Origin: an uncultured Schlesneria sp.
Lineage (GTDB): Bacteria; Planctomycetota; Planctomycetia; Planctomycetales; Planctomycetaceae
NCBI GenBank assembly: GCA_903899985.1
Contig: CAIULL010000070.1
Location: forward strand, 1 to 64,000
Direction of reading: 5' to 3'
Length of the DNA stretch: 64,000 nucleotides
The position numbers were made by a program, and so were the translations under genes. Under the pieces are notes generated by a model, which did not search any database, was not told the DNA's origin, and saw only the letters and a list, made by a program, of their open reading frames with translations. Below, piece after piece: positions 16,532 through 25,524 of this stretch (positions are counted from its first letter, which is position 1; each line of letters begins with the position of its first letter).

Positions 16532-19507
16532 ATGAGCAGCGACAATGTGAACTCTGAAATCAATGAAACAGCGGAAAACACACTTGAGAATCCAGGCGTT
16601 TTGGAATCGATCGCCTTCCTAAATTCACTATTCGTCGTGGAAGACAAGATCCTAATTCGCCCTGTCGAGACATGGACCGAAGACAATCGAAAAATGAATC
16701 GCGTTGATTTTAAGGGGACGTTTCACCTCACGTCGACGAGCCAAAGAACGGCGTTGAAATTAGCCGCAAAACGCGAACATTTTGAAAGGACAAACACATT
16801 CTTCGGAGTGTGTCCACGTTTCGGAAGTGGAGGGAGATTCGACAAAGCTTGGCAGATTCGAACCGTCCGCGCATTGTGGGGAGACATCGACCATACAACG
16901 GTTGATGAAGCTCTTAAACAGATCGATTCTGCCCAGTTACCGAGACCGTCCATCATCGTCAATTCCGGGAATGGGGTACATGTCTATTGGTTACTTGATA
17001 CGCCATACTTAATCGATGATGTCGGTGACCCGCCTGCTGTCCAGGACGAATGGGTTGAACTCAAAGGAAAAAAGCGACGGATTGAATATTTCATCAATTC
17101 TGACAAGGAACGTGTGAATCTTCATGATCCGCAATCGTCAAAACCAATCAAGAAAAACGAGCCGGATCTTTCGCCAAAAGCCGACTGGATTCAGGACGTG
17201 CTTCAAGGTATGGCCAGTGTTATCGGCGGGGACCACACTTTCGACTTATCTCGGCTTTTGCGACTCCCAGGCACGTTGAACCGCAAGGATCAACGGAACG
17301 GAAAAGAACCTCGTCCATGTACGATGTTCGAAAACAATGGCCAACGTTATTCGATCGATCTATTCTCGAAGTTCGCAGATTTGTCGCCGGGCCGAAAACA
17401 TCGGGAGAAAATCAAATCGGTTCCACTCCCCAGTCGAAAACGGATGACAGGTAAGCGACAGGATACTTTAACTAAACTGATTTGGGCTTGCGGAAATGCT
17501 CCAGCAGGCGACCGTTCTGAGTTGGATTATCAGTTGTGCTGTTTGGCGATAGAACTCGGTCTGACGTCGGCGGAAATTTGGCCACAAGTCGCGGAAGTTG
17601 GCAAGTTCGCTGAACGAGGTGAGGAATACTTTCTTCGCACTTGGAGTAAGGCGGAGACTCAAACTCGCTGCAAACTCGTTGCACAAATCGAACGATCATG
17701 TGGAACGGCCTCAACGTCAGAATCCGATCTCCCGAGATCTGGTAACACCGATGGTCGAATCGAAATTGAAGTAACGACCAAAGAACACGACATCAATAAT
17801 GCCGTTATTGATTGTCTTCGAGCCGACGATTCGCTTTATCAACGCGGGGGGCAATTGGTCTCTATCGTTCACGGGGCAAAAACTGATGGGGCCGTTGAGC
17901 GACCGGACGACGCCCCCAGGATTGACGCATTGCCGTTGCCGATCGTTCGTGATCTGATTTCTAAACACGTCGACTTTTATACCGAGGTCGAGTCGGAAGA
18001 TGGACCAAAAAAGAAGGAATTACATGTCCCGGATTGGTGCGCACGAGCGGTTCACGCCCGACGTGAATGGAAAGGCATTCGTCCGCTGCAAGGAATCGTC
18101 AATCACCCTGTCTTAAAGCCAGACGGGTCTGTTTTCACGCAACCCGGTTACGATCCTCAAACGGGACTGATTCTTCATTGGATCGGGGAGCCACTCAGGA
18201 TTCAGTCAGAACCAACCAGGGACGACGCAATCGCATCGGTAACTCGCCTCAAAAAGGTGATTGCCGATTTCCCGTTTGAATCAGATGCACATCGAGCCGG
18301 TTGGTTGGCATTGTTGTTAACCGTGCTGATCCGCCATGCCTTTCGTCACGCGATCACTGCACCGCTATTCCTTTTGGATGCTTCGATTCGTGGCAGTGGC
18401 AAAACACTTCTGGCCGATCTGGTTGGCATGATTGTCTGTGGATTTGGACTTCCGCGAATGATTCTTCCAAAAGACGATGAAGAGATGCGAAAGCACATGT
18501 TGTGCTTGGCAATGGCAGGGGATGAATTCGCATTGTTCGACAATGTCGCGGGTGAATTGGGCGGGCAAACATTGGACGCAGTGTTAACCGGAACGCAGTT
18601 CAAAGGACGGGTTCTAGGCGAGAGTCGCGACGTTTCAATCGAGATGAATACCACTTTCGTTGCGACGGCCAACAACTGCACGATTACAGGCGACTTGTGT
18701 CGCCGAACAATTCATATTCGGCTTTCGAGTCCGCTGGAGAATCCCGAGGAACGTGACGACTTTCAGATTCCAAACATCTTGAAGCATGTCCGCGAAAATC
18801 GAAACGAACTTCTGGCAGATGCCTTGACGATCTTGCGGGCCTACTGTGTTGCCGGGAAACCAGATATGAAATTGTCGGTGATGGGATCGTTTGAAGACTG
18901 GTCTTCGATGGTTCGGGCACCGTTGGTCTGGTCCGGTGAAACAGATCCGTGGGAAACGCGGGTAGAATTCGCAAAACGGGCAGATAGCAACGTGCAGACG
19001 CTGGCAGAACTTCTTCGAAGCTGGCGAACTATCGACCCGGACGACAACGGGGTGACAGTCGCTCAATTGTTGCATCGGCTCGAAGCAAATCCCCAGTACC
19101 ACATCGATTTAAAGGGGGCCATCTGCGATTTGTGCAACTGCAAGGCCGGTACGATGCCTGGCCCGAAGTTACTTGGAAAGCGGCTTAGCTCGTTTCGCGA
19201 CCGTGTATACCGGGGCCATCGACTGGTCAGCAAACCCAATCGCGACGGAGTCATGGTTTGGCGCGTCGAGACGGCGGAACCACAAGTGCGGGGTGTGCGG
19301 GGTGATGCTGGGTGTTTTGATAGAACTTCGCATGAGGAAGGGAGTGATAAGGATTCGAGTGAGGAAGGAACAGACACGTATCACACTGCCACGTACCTCA
19401 GCGAACCGGTGGAAACCCAGCGTAACCCCGCAAACCCCGCAGTGAAGTCATTGTGTGATTGGGAATCTGCTGAAGCCTTGCGACGATGGGAGGGACTGAC
19501 TTTATGA
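16532..19507 (+). CDS. Primase-helicase (AEP-like primase plus ATPase)
   Basis: A 991-residue protein of a type found in phages, plasmids and satellites. The N-terminal part looks like an archaeo-eukaryotic-type primase: WGDID (Asp118 and Asp120, metal ligands), NSGNGVHVYWLL with His150, and RLLRLPGTLNRKD at about 235-250. The central-to-C-terminal part is a P-loop ATPase: Walker A RGSGKT near residue 620, a Walker B-like DEFALFDNV near 665, and a sensor-like FVATANN followed by an arginine-rich CRRTIHIRL. It would prime and unwind DNA for element replication. The C-terminal 70 residues are Ser/Glu/Thr-rich. It is the main replication gene of the island; no origin was identified. Confidence 0.83.
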   Translation: MSSDNVNSEINETAENTLENPGVLESIAFLNSLFVVEDKILIRPVETWTEDNRKMNRVDFKGTFHLTSTSQRTALKLAAKREHFERTNTFFGVCPRFGSGGRFDKAWQIRTVRALWGDIDHTTVDEALKQIDSAQLPRPSIIVNSGNGVHVYWLLDTPYLIDDVGDPPAVQDEWVELKGKKRRIEYFINSDKERVNLHDPQSSKPIKKNEPDLSPKADWIQDVLQGMASVIGGDHTFDLSRLLRLPGTLNRKDQRNGKEPRPCTMFENNGQRYSIDLFSKFADLSPGRKHREKIKSVPLPSRKRMTGKRQDTLTKLIWACGNAPAGDRSELDYQLCCLAIELGLTSAEIWPQVAEVGKFAERGEEYFLRTWSKAETQTRCKLVAQIERSCGTASTSESDLPRSGNTDGRIEIEVTTKEHDINNAVIDCLRADDSLYQRGGQLVSIVHGAKTDGAVERPDDAPRIDALPLPIVRDLISKHVDFYTEVESEDGPKKKELHVPDWCARAVHARREWKGIRPLQGIVNHPVLKPDGSVFTQPGYDPQTGLILHWIGEPLRIQSEPTRDDAIASVTRLKKVIADFPFESDAHRAGWLALLLTVLIRHAFRHAITAPLFLLDASIRGSGKTLLADLVGMIVCGFGLPRMILPKDDEEMRKHMLCLAMAGDEFALFDNVAGELGGQTLDAVLTGTQFKGRVLGESRDVSIEMNTTFVATANNCTITGDLCRRTIHIRLSSPLENPEERDDFQIPNILKHVRENRNELLADALTILRAYCVAGKPDMKLSVMGSFEDWSSMVRAPLVWSGETDPWETRVEFAKRADSNVQTLAELLRSWRTIDPDDNGVTVAQLLHRLEANPQYHIDLKGAICDLCNCKAGTMPGPKLLGKRLSSFRDRVYRGHRLVSKPNRDGVMVWRVETAEPQVRGVRGDAGCFDRTSHEEGSDKDSSEEGTDTYHTATYLSEPVETQRNPANPAVKSLCDWESAEALRRWEGLTL

Positions 19508-19639
19508 TTTGCGGTACGACATTGGACCCCATCGAAGCTGGTTAAAGTGGGGGGGATGTCAGTTGACAAAAAAACACGTGGCAAGCTGTTTGCTGAAGAC
19601 GGTTTACATCAACAGGCATGAAGTTTTTGAGGTTTACAT

Positions 19640-19963
19640 ATGTCCGCAACAAATTGGGGGAAAACCGATTACATTTCGGCGATAAAACGAGCGGGGGGAC
19701 GCAAAGCGTGGAATGCACGTCGAATGAGGGTTGGCAGGCTCAAGCGGTTGCGGGCAATTGCGATTTTCATGGAGTTAGGTGGCAAACACGGTGCTCAGGC
19801 GGAAGCGGCGCGTCGACTGGGCGTCCATCGGTCGTTCGTCTGCCGGGCGCTTGCGATGTGGTTTGAATCGCAGAGAAAAGAGATTCCCCTGGAAACCATC
19901 GAAGAGTATCGGACGATCACATACCGACTCGACAAGCGGCAAAGTCGCGGGAGAAATTGGTGA
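19640..19963 (+). CDS. Small helix-turn-helix protein
   Basis: A 107-residue basic protein with GAGG seven bases before the ATG. Residues 50-75 (HGAQAEAARRLGVHRSFVCRAL) make a convincing HTH of the transposase/sigma type. The N-terminal part is rich in Arg/Lys/Trp. It lies 132 bases after the primase-helicase gene. A role in regulation or DNA binding within the island is likely; the target is unknown. Confidence 0.6.
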   Translation: MSATNWGKTDYISAIKRAGGRKAWNARRMRVGRLKRLRAIAIFMELGGKHGAQAEAARRLGVHRSFVCRALAMWFESQRKEIPLETIEEYRTITYRLDKRQSRGRNW

Positions 19964-20474
19964 GGCTGTGTGCTCGAATCGGGAAAAAACGAAATCGTCT
20001 GCGAATCAGCGTAACGGTGCGGATTGGGGCTGACAGGCTCAATGCGTGGCGATAAAAATCAGTGCCGAAGTCGAGCGAAAGCTTTTCGACGGAAGGAACT
20101 CGAAGCAGCCGAGTCGAAGCAGGCCGAGTCTGTGAACAACAACACAGAAGCAGCCCGAGTCGAAGTAGCCGAGTCGAGTGCCGAGCGGGTTGGTAAGCAG
20201 TGGGGATCGGTCGCCCTGAAAATGGCGAGTCGAGCGTTGCAAAGCGCGTGACTGAAAAGTACGTCGACAACCGATCTCTGTTTGCTGGGCGACCCGTACA
20301 ATCCAAAGCGATCACGGAGCAGACGCGCTGAAAAGTGCATGCGGAGATCGTTTCCCGACGCACTTCGAAAACAGTTTTTCGGGGGGCTGGGGAACGGTGC
20401 GAAAGCACCGAACAAACTGAAACCCGACGCATCCAATTGATTTTGGCAAAATGCGGCTGGGGTTTGGGGGAACT
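19964..20474. other. Gene-poor stretch with a short repeated motif
   Basis: Four near-copies of GAAGCAGCCGAGTC lie at 20102-20115, 20116-20130, 20147-20161 and 20162-20175. A possible small gene from the ATG at 20042 to 20251 would encode a 69-residue Ala/Glu/Arg-rich protein spanning these repeats. Frames on the opposite strand are also open there because of base composition, so coding is doubtful. The rest shows nothing I can name. Confidence 0.35.
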
Positions 20475-20978
20475 ATGGGCGGACTTGGTAGCGGTGAGTG
20501 GTCTCGGTACAACGCGAAAACGACGGTCGAAAGTTCGTCGGTACTCGCAATGAAGATCTTTCGAGGGTGTATTGTCCGTGGCTATATCGGGCAGATCACC
20601 TGGACTCGGGGGAACGGAAACAAGTCTTCGATTGGTTACCGCGTCAATTGGAACGAAACCGGTCCGATCATGACGCTCTTCTATCGTTGGGCCGACAAGG
20701 AAGACATCGAAATCCCTGTTCGACTTCAATCGACACCGATGCAGTTCACCGGGGTTCGCTGGTGGTTTACGTGCCCGCTGATTGTCGATGGCGTACCCTG
20801 TAACCGACGTGTCGGCAATTTGTATCGACCGGGAGTGTCGCGGTACTTCGGTTGCAGACATTGCCACCGATTGACGTACCAGAGTTGCCAACAGGCACAC
20901 TCTGTGGAACGATGGCAGGACCGACTACTGTCCCGAAAATTCGCTGGCCAAAAGAACGCAAGCGGCGGTGACAAATGA
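20475..20978 (+). CDS. Zinc-ribbon protein of integrated elements
   Basis: A 167-residue protein. I chose the ATG at 20475, giving MGGLGSGEWSRYN, because that N-terminus recurs in a protein family I associate with mobile elements; it is preceded by GGGGG. The C-terminal half has a CPL...VPCNRR...FGCRHCHRLTY arrangement with four cysteines placed as in a zinc ribbon. A TxxYQSCQQAH segment follows. The family function is unknown to me. The next gene overlaps by four bases (ATGA), so the two are translationally coupled. A 327-residue frame on the other strand (19917-20900) is a shadow. Confidence 0.72.
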   Translation: MGGLGSGEWSRYNAKTTVESSSVLAMKIFRGCIVRGYIGQITWTRGNGNKSSIGYRVNWNETGPIMTLFYRWADKEDIEIPVRLQSTPMQFTGVRWWFTCPLIVDGVPCNRRVGNLYRPGVSRYFGCRHCHRLTYQSCQQAHSVERWQDRLLSRKFAGQKNASGGDK

Positions 20979-21340
20979 CTAATCCTGTTCGTAAGCGGCG
21001 TAATCAACAGGTTGCCAGAGTTCTGGCAGCGAATACCGTCACGCCGAAGCCAGACGTAGGGCCGTGGGAAGATTTGACGGTAGCCGATTGTGCTTTGATC
21101 AGGCAAGCTGTTGTCGAACATTGGAACCCAAGCGCGGCTTCTCGGACTCGGGTAGTGGATGCGATCTGTGAGACGATGAAGTCCAACGATGATCGACTGT
21201 GTCTCACTGCGGCGAACGTGATAATTGAAATGACTCGACAGAATCAAAATGAACGATTCGCGAAACTTCGTGAACAAAAGCGAATCGCTCGGCAGCAAGA
21301 GACGTTGATTCGACAGTCCAATCGAAAGAAAAAGTCGTGA
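20975..21340 (+). CDS. Hypothetical helical protein
   Basis: A 121-residue protein starting in the ATGA overlap with the zinc-ribbon gene. It is helical, with a Lys/Arg-rich start and a very basic Gln/Arg/Lys-rich end (RIARQQETLIRQSNRKKKS). No domain is recognised. Coupling to the zinc-ribbon gene suggests the two products work together. Confidence 0.6.
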   Translation: MTNPVRKRRNQQVARVLAANTVTPKPDVGPWEDLTVADCALIRQAVVEHWNPSAASRTRVVDAICETMKSNDDRLCLTAANVIIEMTRQNQNERFAKLREQKRIARQQETLIRQSNRKKKS

Positions 21341-21381
21341 AACGGTCACATCCTGAAATCCGAAAAAATATTACAAATCTG

Positions 21382-21409
21382 TTGACGGTCGTCGATAGAA
21401 ATGTAATAA
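21382..21409 (+). promoter_or_regulatory. Predicted sigma-70-type promoter of the serine recombinase
   Basis: TTGACG (21382-21387) and TAATAA (21404-21409) are 16 bases apart in an AT-rich setting. Transcription would begin near 21416, giving a leader of about 47 bases before the GTG at 21463. This is one reason to prefer the shorter start of the recombinase. Confidence 0.5.
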
Positions 21410-21462
21410 TAGCAGCGCGACGGTTACATGAGACCATCAGCGACTACTTCGGGGATTCTGCC

Positions 21463-22173
21463 GTGCAAAAAATCATTGCGTACTATCGAGTTTCGACAGC
21501 CAAGCAGGGTAAGAGCGGTTTGGGGTTGGAAGGACAGCAAGCAGCGGTTTCCTCGTTTGTCGCTCATCGTGGTTGCGAAGTTCTCGCCACCTATCAAGAA
21601 ATTGAATCGGGCAAGAATTCTGCTCGGCCAGAACTGGCGAAAGCCGTTGCTCACGCCAAACGAAGCAAAGCGGTCTTGGTTGTAGCGAAACTGGATCGGC
21701 TCGCCCGTAACGTTGCTTTCTTGTCCCGCCTGATGGAATCGGGCGTCGACTTCATCGCGATCGACTTGGAGCACGCCAACAAAATGACGATTCACCTGAT
21801 GGCAGCGGTTGCTGAAGGGGAAGCGAAAGCGATCTCAGATCGGACGAAAGCCGCATTGTCGGCAGCAAAGGCTCGTGGCGTGCAACTCGGCTCGGCTCGC
21901 CCTGGACATTGGGAAGGACGCGAGGAAGCCCGCACAAAGGGACTGGAAAAGGCTCGCGTCGTCGCAGCGGAAAAGATCACGCAAGCGGCGGAAGAAGCCT
22001 ATGCCGATATCGTCCCAATGATGAAGGAACTTCGAGACAGCGGAATGACGCTCAAGCGGATCGTCGAACGACTCAACGCCGAAGGACACACAACCCGACG
22101 CGGGAAGCCTTGGAACTCGGTTCAAGTCATGCGGGTACTTGACCGCAAGGCTAGGGAACTAATTTCAGGATGA
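21463..22173 (+). CDS. Serine recombinase/resolvase
   Basis: A member of the resolvase/invertase family with the catalytic serine in YYRVSTAKQG, then SGLGLEGQQ and the conserved LVVAKLDRLARNV and AEGEAKAISDRTKAAL blocks. The C-terminal part ends in an HTH-like RDSGMTLKRIVERLNAEGHTTRRGKPWN. From GTG 21463 it has 236 residues. An open frame back to GTG 21337 would overlap the previous gene but includes a likely promoter and no domain. It may resolve element multimers or be a second mobility enzyme in the island. Its 3' end overlaps the convergent secreted-protein gene by 23 bases. Confidence 0.88.
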   Translation: MQKIIAYYRVSTAKQGKSGLGLEGQQAAVSSFVAHRGCEVLATYQEIESGKNSARPELAKAVAHAKRSKAVLVVAKLDRLARNVAFLSRLMESGVDFIAIDLEHANKMTIHLMAAVAEGEAKAISDRTKAALSAAKARGVQLGSARPGHWEGREEARTKGLEKARVVAAEKITQAAEEAYADIVPMMKELRDSGMTLKRIVERLNAEGHTTRRGKPWNSVQVMRVLDRKARELISG

Positions 22174-23494
22174 GCCGCGAGTGATCACCGATCTTTCCAA
22201 CTCCCATCACTCTCATTTTTCCCGTGTCAGTCGACATCGTCTCATTCGTGACAAAAATCTTCTTCTTGTCAAACGTCGTACCTGTGATTCGAAAATTGGC
22301 ATTCTTGTTATCCGGCGAAAGATGAATCTCAATTGGCGTATTGAACATGACTGAATTCAATACAGTTGTGCGTTCTTCTGTAATAGTCGTCAGCGTTTCG
22401 TATTTCACATTGTAATAGCATGTCAATACTCCCATATGCCGAAAGACCACTGCGGTCTTTCCTCCGTTTGTAATGTCAAAATCAGCGTCATACGCACGAT
22501 GCGTACCTCGATAACGCAAGCTGTAACAAAACCCAGCATTGAATTTAGGCGCCACGTACTCCACTGAAATAATTCGTTGATTTTCCCCGCATGTCCACCG
22601 CTCCGTGCGATCTTCGGGCTCGCCGTCGCTCCGTCGTGTGACTTCGATCGTATGTTCACGCGGGTTCCCAAAGACTTGCTTTTCTACGAATTCGACCAGT
22701 TTTATCGACGCGCCGTTTCGCGGTAGAACGATAATTGGCACCGTGACGGTACGGGTATTGACTCCTAAAAAACCCTTATTTGTGACTTTGAATGTCAAAG
22801 GAACGCTGGCGATTTTGTCGTCACTGAAAAGCGGACGAATGTACCGATTTGGTACGTGGATTACTGCGACATGGCTTTGTTCTTGACGTATCGCTGAAAA
22901 AGCAAGGGGCTTGTCACCCACGCTTACCTCGATCACGCTCGAAGATGATTTTGTCTCGTGGAATCCAAATCCTAAACCCTTCACGGCGATCGGGAAGTCA
23001 GCCTCTTGGTCTGCGACAACACAACCATCGATCCGAGAAATATAAAAATCCAAGCTCGGCTTTGCTAACCAGGTGTGCTTAGCTGCCTCCATAACGTTCA
23101 AGGAAGCAGCATCCTCAAGATTGATGGCTCGAGACTCAATCGATTCAATGGTGTGATTCAAATCTAAGAAAAGGGATTTCTCTTCTTTGTTAAGTTCATT
23201 GAAGCCTTTGTCTAGCGTCTCGCCGAATGCATTTCGAAGATTTTCCAAAATCAGGCTTAGTTCGGCGGCACCATGAGCAACAGTCCTGTCGGCCAAAAAC
23301 GATGCTCGGTCCATCATTTCATTGGCGATTTTTTTGCCTTCCTCCAAGATCGCTTTTACAGTGCGGGATTCAAGGCGAATAATACCAAGCGGTTGGGATG
23401 AGTCGGCACGAGTTATTGTTGGATTCGCAACCGTAAGTGACGTTGCAATTATGCCGATTGCAACGCGTCGATTAATTGGAAAAATAGGGTTCAT
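22151..23494 (-). CDS. Exported hypothetical protein
   Basis: A 447-residue protein. The ATG at 23494 has AGGAAC about ten bases upstream and begins a signal peptide (MNPIFPINRRVAIGIIATSLTVANPTITRAD). The next 150 residues are helical (LIGEG-like IKANEMMDRASFLADRTVAHG and FLDLNHTIESIESRAINLEDA). The remainder looks beta-rich, with FKVTNKGFLGVNTRTVTVPIIVLPRNG and many alternating hydrophobic strands. I do not recognise a family. It is the second exported protein in the island and is transcribed toward the serine recombinase. Confidence 0.65.
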   Translation of the reverse strand: MNPIFPINRRVAIGIIATSLTVANPTITRADSSQPLGIIRLESRTVKAILEEGKKIANEMMDRASFLADRTVAHGAAELSLILENLRNAFGETLDKGFNELNKEEKSLFLDLNHTIESIESRAINLEDAASLNVMEAAKHTWLAKPSLDFYISRIDGCVVADQEADFPIAVKGLGFGFHETKSSSSVIEVSVGDKPLAFSAIRQEQSHVAVIHVPNRYIRPLFSDDKIASVPLTFKVTNKGFLGVNTRTVTVPIIVLPRNGASIKLVEFVEKQVFGNPREHTIEVTRRSDGEPEDRTERWTCGENQRIISVEYVAPKFNAGFCYSLRYRGTHRAYDADFDITNGGKTAVVFRHMGVLTCYYNVKYETLTTITEERTTVLNSVMFNTPIEIHLSPDNKNANFRITGTTFDKKKIFVTNETMSTDTGKMRVMGVGKIGDHSRLILKLVP

Positions 23495-23841
23495 AATCAC
23501 GTTCCTCATCAAGTGAATTGCCGTGGTTCAAAGCAAAAAAACGCTGACGCCTTGGGTGTGTATGCAAAATTTGGCCAGACACAAATCACGGGTATTCTTT
23601 GAACATTCGCTGCTGAGAGGAAAATCTTGTGCAAAAAAAACGAATTAGTGCTGAAAAAAAAGGAAAATCAGTGCCGCGTCCCGCCATTAACGTCCGTTCC
23701 GCCATTTCTCGCAGATCAACGTCGAGGCCAACGATGAGGCGGTTGACACCCCTCGGGCGTTGCACGATGGCGAAAACGTTTCGTGAGCCGTATTCTCGAT
23801 GCTTCAAAATCTCAGGGCATCGAGACGCGTTTCCGGGCTTT

Positions 23842-23863
23842 GGGGTGGAATTGAAATTCCACC
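23842..23863. promoter_or_regulatory. Palindrome upstream of the hsd operon
   Basis: GGGTGGAATT (23842-23851) and AATTCCACCC (23854-23863) form a 10-bp perfect dyad with a two-base spacer, 33 bases before the hsdM start. It could be an operator controlling the operon or a small hairpin repeat. The remainder of the 401-base gap from 23495 contains TTGACA at 23743-23748 without a good -10 partner and no gene. Confidence 0.45.
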
Positions 23864-23895
23864 CTACGACCATTCGATAAAGGTACGAACACGGT

Positions 23896-25524
23896 ATGGC
23901 GAAGAAAAAGCGGGCGGCGGTGGCCGATGGCGAGTCGAACGGCAAGGTGAAAGCCAATAGCGGCGGGGTTGTGGATCTCACGAAAGAGTTGTGGGAGGCT
24001 GCTGTCAATTTGAGGGGTTCGATCGAGCCAGCGGATTACAAACGCTATGTGTTGCCGATCATCTTTCTTCGATTCCTGTCGTTGCGTTACGAGCGGCGGC
24101 GGGCGGAACTTGAACTCCTGATTGCCGATCCCAAAAGCGATTATCACGGCGATAAAAAGGCTCTCAACGATCCTGACGAGTACCGTTCGGCGGGGGCGTT
24201 CGTCGTCCCTGAGGCGGCGCGGTGGGAGAATATTGTCAAGATCGCCCAGGCCGACGACATCAAGGTCAAGCTCGACGACATTCTGGAACTGCTCGAAAAG
24301 ACCTATCCCGACAAGCTGCGCGGACTGCTCCCTCGGTTGTACGCTGGGTCGAACCTTGATCGCGAAAACGTGTCCGGCCTCATTAATCTGTTCTCGAAGG
24401 ACATCTTCAAGGCGGACCACGGCGCGGAAGATCTCCTCGGTCGGATTTACGAATATTTCATCGGTGAATTCGCATCGTCAGAAGGAAAACGGGGCGGGGA
24501 ATACTTCACTCCGCCGAGTATTGTTCGACTGCTGGTTGCGATGCTGGAGCCTGACAAGGGGGTCGTCTTGGACCCCTGTTGCGGTTCCGGCGGTATGTTT
24601 GTCCAATCGGACATCTTCACGAAACACAATCACCAGTTGTCGTTCGTCGGACAAGAAAGCAAGGATTTCACATATCGGCTCTGTCGCATGAACCTGTTCA
24701 TTCACGGGATCGATGGCAACATTCAACTTGGGAACAGTTACTTCAACGATCAACTTGCCACGACGCGAGCCGATTACATCCTCGCAAATCCACCATTTAA
24801 CGACGGCGCAAAATCAGAGCAGGGCTGGGGAGCGGAAAAGGTTCCGTCAAAAGATCCACGTTTGACTTTGGGCGATGAGAAATTCACGCTCTCGCCGAGA
24901 AATGCAAACACGATGTGGATGCTGCACTTTCTGCATCACCTCAAACCTGGCGGGAGCGCCGGGTTCGTGATGGCAACGGGGGAGTTATCAAGTAACGAAA
25001 CAAACCGATTGGAAGTCCGCAAAGCGTTGATTGAAAACAATTACGTCGATTGCGTCGTGACGTTGACTGGGCAATTATTCGCGAACACACAAATACCTTG
25101 CTCTCTCTGGTTTCTGTCGAAGAGCCGAGATGGCGCGATCAAGGGATTTCGAAAACGTACTGAAGAGATTCTGTTTCTCGATGGCCGGAAACTGGGGGCG
25201 TTGATTCCAGGTAGCCGCAAGCAGAAGCAATTAACGGAGGAGGAACTAGAACGGATGGCCTCTGTTTATCGCCAGTACCGTCGGAAATCACGTCCGGAAG
25301 ACGTGCAGGGATTCTGCAAAGTGGCGTCCATTGGGGAAATCCGCGAGCACAACTATGCGTTAACACCAGGCCGTTACGTCGGCGCGGAAGACGCGCTGGA
25401 CGATGACGAGCCCATTGAAGATCGACTTCCAAAATTAGTAGCAAAAATCAAATCACACTTTGTAGAGTCTACGGTGCTTGAGAATGACATCCTATTCAAT
25501 TTCAAACAAATGGGATGGGAATGA
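23896..25524 (+). CDS. hsdM: Type I restriction-modification DNA methyltransferase (M subunit)
   Basis: A 542-residue N6-adenine methyltransferase that works with the S subunit. The N-terminal helical domain (LTKELWEAAVNLRGSIEPADYKRYVLPIIFLRFLS) is the HsdM_N type. The catalytic domain has the AdoMet motif LDPCCGSGGMF at about residue 224 and motif IV NPPF at about residue 298. The family length and order are complete. It begins a tight operon: hsdS overlaps its end, then come a small nuclease-like gene and hsdR. The genes look intact, so the system is probably active. Recognition sequence is unknown. Confidence 0.96.
   Translation: MAKKKRAAVADGESNGKVKANSGGVVDLTKELWEAAVNLRGSIEPADYKRYVLPIIFLRFLSLRYERRRAELELLIADPKSDYHGDKKALNDPDEYRSAGAFVVPEAARWENIVKIAQADDIKVKLDDILELLEKTYPDKLRGLLPRLYAGSNLDRENVSGLINLFSKDIFKADHGAEDLLGRIYEYFIGEFASSEGKRGGEYFTPPSIVRLLVAMLEPDKGVVLDPCCGSGGMFVQSDIFTKHNHQLSFVGQESKDFTYRLCRMNLFIHGIDGNIQLGNSYFNDQLATTRADYILANPPFNDGAKSEQGWGAEKVPSKDPRLTLGDEKFTLSPRNANTMWMLHFLHHLKPGGSAGFVMATGELSSNETNRLEVRKALIENNYVDCVVTLTGQLFANTQIPCSLWFLSKSRDGAIKGFRKRTEEILFLDGRKLGALIPGSRKQKQLTEEELERMASVYRQYRRKSRPEDVQGFCKVASIGEIREHNYALTPGRYVGAEDALDDDEPIEDRLPKLVAKIKSHFVESTVLENDILFNFKQMGWE

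Noticed and set aside
16147-16686. A 179-residue minus-strand open frame
   Set aside because: It overlaps the HTH gene and the primase start on the plus strand, is Leu/Ser-rich by reverse-frame bias and has no motif.
19917-20900. A 327-residue open frame on the minus strand
   Set aside because: It is Ser/Arg/Thr-rich, without domains, and overlaps the zinc-ribbon gene on the other strand, which has a coupled neighbour and a family-like start. It is a shadow frame.
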